Of a stretch of 43,507 bases of DNA, positions 41,641-43,507 are shown piece by piece. The stretch is from the NCBI GenBank assembly GCA_002340355.1, contig DDLX01000003.1:1-43507 (forward strand), read 5' to 3'. The translations under genes were made by a program, and so were the position numbers. Under the pieces are notes generated by a model that made no database searches, was not told the origin of the DNA, and saw only the letters and a list, made by a program, of their open reading frames with translations. Source of the stretch: Cytophagales bacterium UBA2561. GTDB lineage: Bacteria > Bacteroidota > Bacteroidia > Cytophagales > Thermoflexibacteraceae. How positions within the stretch are numbered: position 1 is the first letter of the stretch; every line of letters begins with the position of its first letter.

Positions 41641-42435
41641 ATGGAATTAGGTCGTTTCGAAAAAGATAAAATTTATAATGTAGATTGTTTGGTAGGGATG
41701 AAAGAACTTCCTGATAATGTGATTGATTTGGTAGTAACTTCTCCTCCCTATGATGATTTGAGGTCATATAATGGTTATCAATTTGATTTTGAAAATATTG
41801 CCCTTGAGCTTTTTAGAATTCTGAAAAAACAAGGGGTAGTCGTATGGGTTGTAGGCGATAAAGTAAAAAAAGGAAATAAATCTTTGACTAGTTTTCGACA
41901 AGCCCTATTTTTTCAGGAAGTTGGCTTTAATGTCCACGATGTCATGATTTACAAGAAGAAAAATACGCCATTTATGCGCTCGAATGCTTACACAAATTGC
42001 TTTGAATTTATGTTTGTATTCACGAAAGGAAAACCCAAAACATTCAATCCCCTAAAAACGCCAACCGTTCGGCACGGTATGGAAAAATTGGTCACAAATA
42101 AGAAGGCAGATGGAGTAAACAAAAAAGTATTGGCAGAATTGAAAAAAGAGAAAACACGTACTAATATTTGGGAATATGCGGTAGGTTTGGGTGGCTCAAC
42201 CAACGATAAATTTGCTTTTGAACATACGGCTATTTTTCCTGAAAAACTGGCTTATGAACATATTTTATCGTGGTCAAATAAAGGAGACCTTGTTTTTGAC
42301 CCGATGTGCGGTTCGGGGACAACTTGTAAAATGGCTGCTATGACTAAACGGCATTTTTTAGGGATGGAAATTTCTGAGAAATATACGAAGATTGCTAAAA
42401 AACGAGTGCAATTAGTTAAAAGCTTACTCTTTTAA
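41641..42435 (+). CDS. DNA methyltransferase, beta class (type II restriction-modification)
   Basis: 264 residues. The catalytic motif TSPPYDD (33-39) comes before the SAM-binding motif FDPMCGSGTT (219-228), defining the beta order of amino-methyltransferases. The SPPY form is common in N4-cytosine enzymes but also occurs in N6-adenine ones, so the base is not settled. The target-recognition region lies between (about 90-190). It converges with, and overlaps by 12 nt, the HNH nuclease gene on the opposite strand, supporting a restriction-modification pair. Confidence 0.85.
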   Translation: MELGRFEKDKIYNVDCLVGMKELPDNVIDLVVTSPPYDDLRSYNGYQFDFENIALELFRILKKQGVVVWVVGDKVKKGNKSLTSFRQALFFQEVGFNVHDVMIYKKKNTPFMRSNAYTNCFEFMFVFTKGKPKTFNPLKTPTVRHGMEKLVTNKKADGVNKKVLAELKKEKTRTNIWEYAVGLGGSTNDKFAFEHTAIFPEKLAYEHILSWSNKGDLVFDPMCGSGTTCKMAAMTKRHFLGMEISEKYTKIAKKRVQLVKSLLF

Positions 42436-43008
42436 TTGGTTTGTGTATTTTTCTAAATAAGAAATGGCTCTTTCTAACAATTTAATATCGTCTTTAAATC
42501 TTCCAAGTCCTGTATTACAACTATCACAAACCCAGTCTCTTGCATTACCTGTCGTATGGTCATGGTCTTTAACCAGCTTTGCCGTGACATTAGGAATTGA
42601 ACCTTTCTGACAAATCGGACAAACAAAAAAATGCTTAGGCTTGATTTTATCTAATCGTTTTTTTTCTTCTGATTTTAAGGCAATTCCATTGATATCAACT
42701 CGACATGATTTACAACTTGGACGGGTTGTTTTTCTACCTCGAGCATCAGTTTGGTTTACTTCAAAGTCTTCTAAGTATCTTTTCAAAACATGACAAACAT
42801 TACATATTTTATATTCATACCCTTTTCCCGTTTTAGTTACATCAATATATTGTAAATAATGTTTTTCCAACTGAACTTCTATTCTTTTGCCAATAAAAAA
42901 CGCAGTCAAATAATTCGGTGAACTTGCCTTAATAATGCCAACTGAATTCAGTTCAATATCCTTGTATTTTTTCACCAGAATTACAAAATCACTTTCTTTT
43001 ATTTCCAT
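42424..43008 (-). CDS. HNH endonuclease, probable restriction enzyme
   Basis: 194 residues. The C-terminal half is an HNH/endonuclease VII-like beta-beta-alpha-metal domain with two zinc pairs: CPICQKG and CDSCNTGLG, around the catalytic KDHDHTTGNARDW. A further zinc-ribbon-like pair, CNVCH and CKSCR, lies at about 70-105. It would cut unmethylated DNA at the site protected by the neighbouring methyltransferase; the recognition sequence cannot be predicted. Its ATG directly follows the stop of the XRE gene (TAAATG), so the regulator and nuclease are cotranscribed, which suits delayed nuclease expression. Confidence 0.75.
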   Translation of the reverse strand: MEIKESDFVILVKKYKDIELNSVGIIKASSPNYLTAFFIGKRIEVQLEKHYLQYIDVTKTGKGYEYKICNVCHVLKRYLEDFEVNQTDARGRKTTRPSCKSCRVDINGIALKSEEKKRLDKIKPKHFFVCPICQKGSIPNVTAKLVKDHDHTTGNARDWVCDSCNTGLGRFKDDIKLLERAISYLEKYTNQLKE

Positions 43009-43386
43009 TTACTTATTTCGTTTTTTAAAATTTCCATCCTCATCTACTTTGACCTGTAAAATATCTTGTAACATTTCGTATTTATTTTGAAGGTCTTCAA
43101 ATTCGCTTTTAAGTTTTTCGTGTTCGGTTTGTAATGATTCATGTTCTGATTTGCTGATAGTTTCCAATAATTCGCCTTTGATTTCATCTGATAAACCAAC
43201 TAAATAAAATGGATTGATGCCATTTTCAATTAAATATTGTCCATAATACCAATTGGGTTTTTCTGATTTTCCTGATTCAAAACTATGAATAGCTGTATGT
43301 GTAACTCCAATTTTTTTAGCAATGGCGTTTTGAGAAAAGCCTAACAATTTACGAGCTTTTTTAAAACGTTCTTGTATTATACTCAT
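43009..43386 (-). CDS. XRE-family regulator with coiled-coil tail (restriction-modification controller)
   Basis: 125 residues. Helix-turn-helix at about 5-60 (ARKLLGFSQNAIAKKIGVTH, then AIHSFESGKSEKPN), then a linker (LIENGINPFYLVGLSDEI) and a coiled coil at about 80-112 (ESLQTEHEKLKSEFEDLQNK). Classical restriction controller proteins are shorter and lack this tail, so it resembles phage-repressor-like Bacteroidota regulators. It heads the operon with the nuclease. An inverted repeat around its own -7 box suggests autoregulation. Confidence 0.8.
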   Translation of the reverse strand: MSIIQERFKKARKLLGFSQNAIAKKIGVTHTAIHSFESGKSEKPNWYYGQYLIENGINPFYLVGLSDEIKGELLETISKSEHESLQTEHEKLKSEFEDLQNKYEMLQDILQVKVDEDGNFKKRNK

Positions 43387-43419
43387 TTGTTAGTTGTACT
43401 TTATAAAGAAAAATAGAAA

Positions 43420-43450
43420 TTGCACAAAAATATGCAAATACGTATTGCAT
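43420..43450 (-). promoter_or_regulatory. XRE/nuclease promoter with operator repeats
   Basis: On the minus strand TATTTTTG (plus-strand CAAAAATA, 43425-43432) is a -7 box. Arms TTGCA (43420-43424) and TGCAA (43433-43437) flank it exactly. The adjacent palindrome AATACGTATT (43437-43446) is followed by a third TGCA-type box. A regulator bound here would cover the promoter. Confidence 0.55.
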
Positions 43451-43507
43451 TTTATTATTAATATTTTACTACTTTTGAAATATTAAAAGGCACAAAATCC
43501 ACTTCGA

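Overview
The window looks like a chromosomal segment of a low-GC member of the Bacteroidota, probably Cytophagales. The support is indirect but consistent: several promoters fit the Bacteroidota pattern (a TTTG-like -33 box, about 20 bp, then TAnnTTTG) instead of sigma-70, Shine-Dalgarno sequences are scarce, and there are gliding-type ABC genes (GldA/GldF-like), a Reg_prop/Y_Y_Y/SpoIIE sensor, Bacteroidota-style lipoproteins and a large secreted GH2 enzyme. No rRNA, tRNA or CRISPR array was seen.

Layout. 1-2.65 kb is a graveyard of small conflict genes: a nonsense-mutated toxin tail next to a likely immunity gene, one intact addiction-type toxin-antitoxin pair, an HNH protein with a membrane tail, and two decayed copies of the toxin 3' end. 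2.7-6.07 kb is a giant lipoprotein joining a papain-like protease, FnIII-like repeats and an FGE-fold domain. 6.1-10.75 kb (minus) is a fatty-acid beta-oxidation operon (fused hydroxyacyl-CoA dehydrogenase/enoyl-CoA hydratase, two small unknowns, thiolase). 11.0-13.7 kb holds a truncated HerA-like ATPase and an intact OLD-type ATPase/TOPRIM protein, a candidate defence module. 13.8-16.05 kb is a rearranged patch: a broken CobW 5' copy, a secreted protein of different composition and a decayed IS5-type transposase. 16.1-21.1 kb contains a CobW GTPase, an unknown, a flavoprotein with a Cys-rich tail, a small membrane protein and a Tat-signal PLP enzyme. A MarR regulator (21.3-21.8 kb) follows. 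22-31.5 kb has a SMI1/KNR4-like protein, a GH2 enzyme with altered catalytic residues, and the SpoIIE sensor translationally coupled to an alpha/beta hydrolase. 31.6-33.2 kb has a protein of five near-identical 27-residue repeats and an Rpn-type nuclease. 33.4-41.5 kb is mostly housekeeping: an arrestin-like protein, a membrane protein, GldA/GldF, an M28 peptidase, a SulP permease and a lipoprotein. 41.6-43.4 kb is a probable type II restriction-modification locus with its own XRE regulator.

Links between genes. The strongest regulatory signal is a shared operator: the same 18-bp sequence containing TTATGCGTGCA lies 8-9 bp upstream of an identical -7 box (TATCTTTG) in front of both the MarR gene and the beta-oxidation operon 11 kb away. 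This predicts that MarR represses itself and the fad genes, and suggests that the 10.6 kb between them was inserted into an ancestral marR-fad unit. Two other promoters (PLP enzyme and XRE regulator) have inverted repeats that bracket the -7 box. A family of about 32-bp palindromes with diverged arms but constant architecture is scattered between genes.
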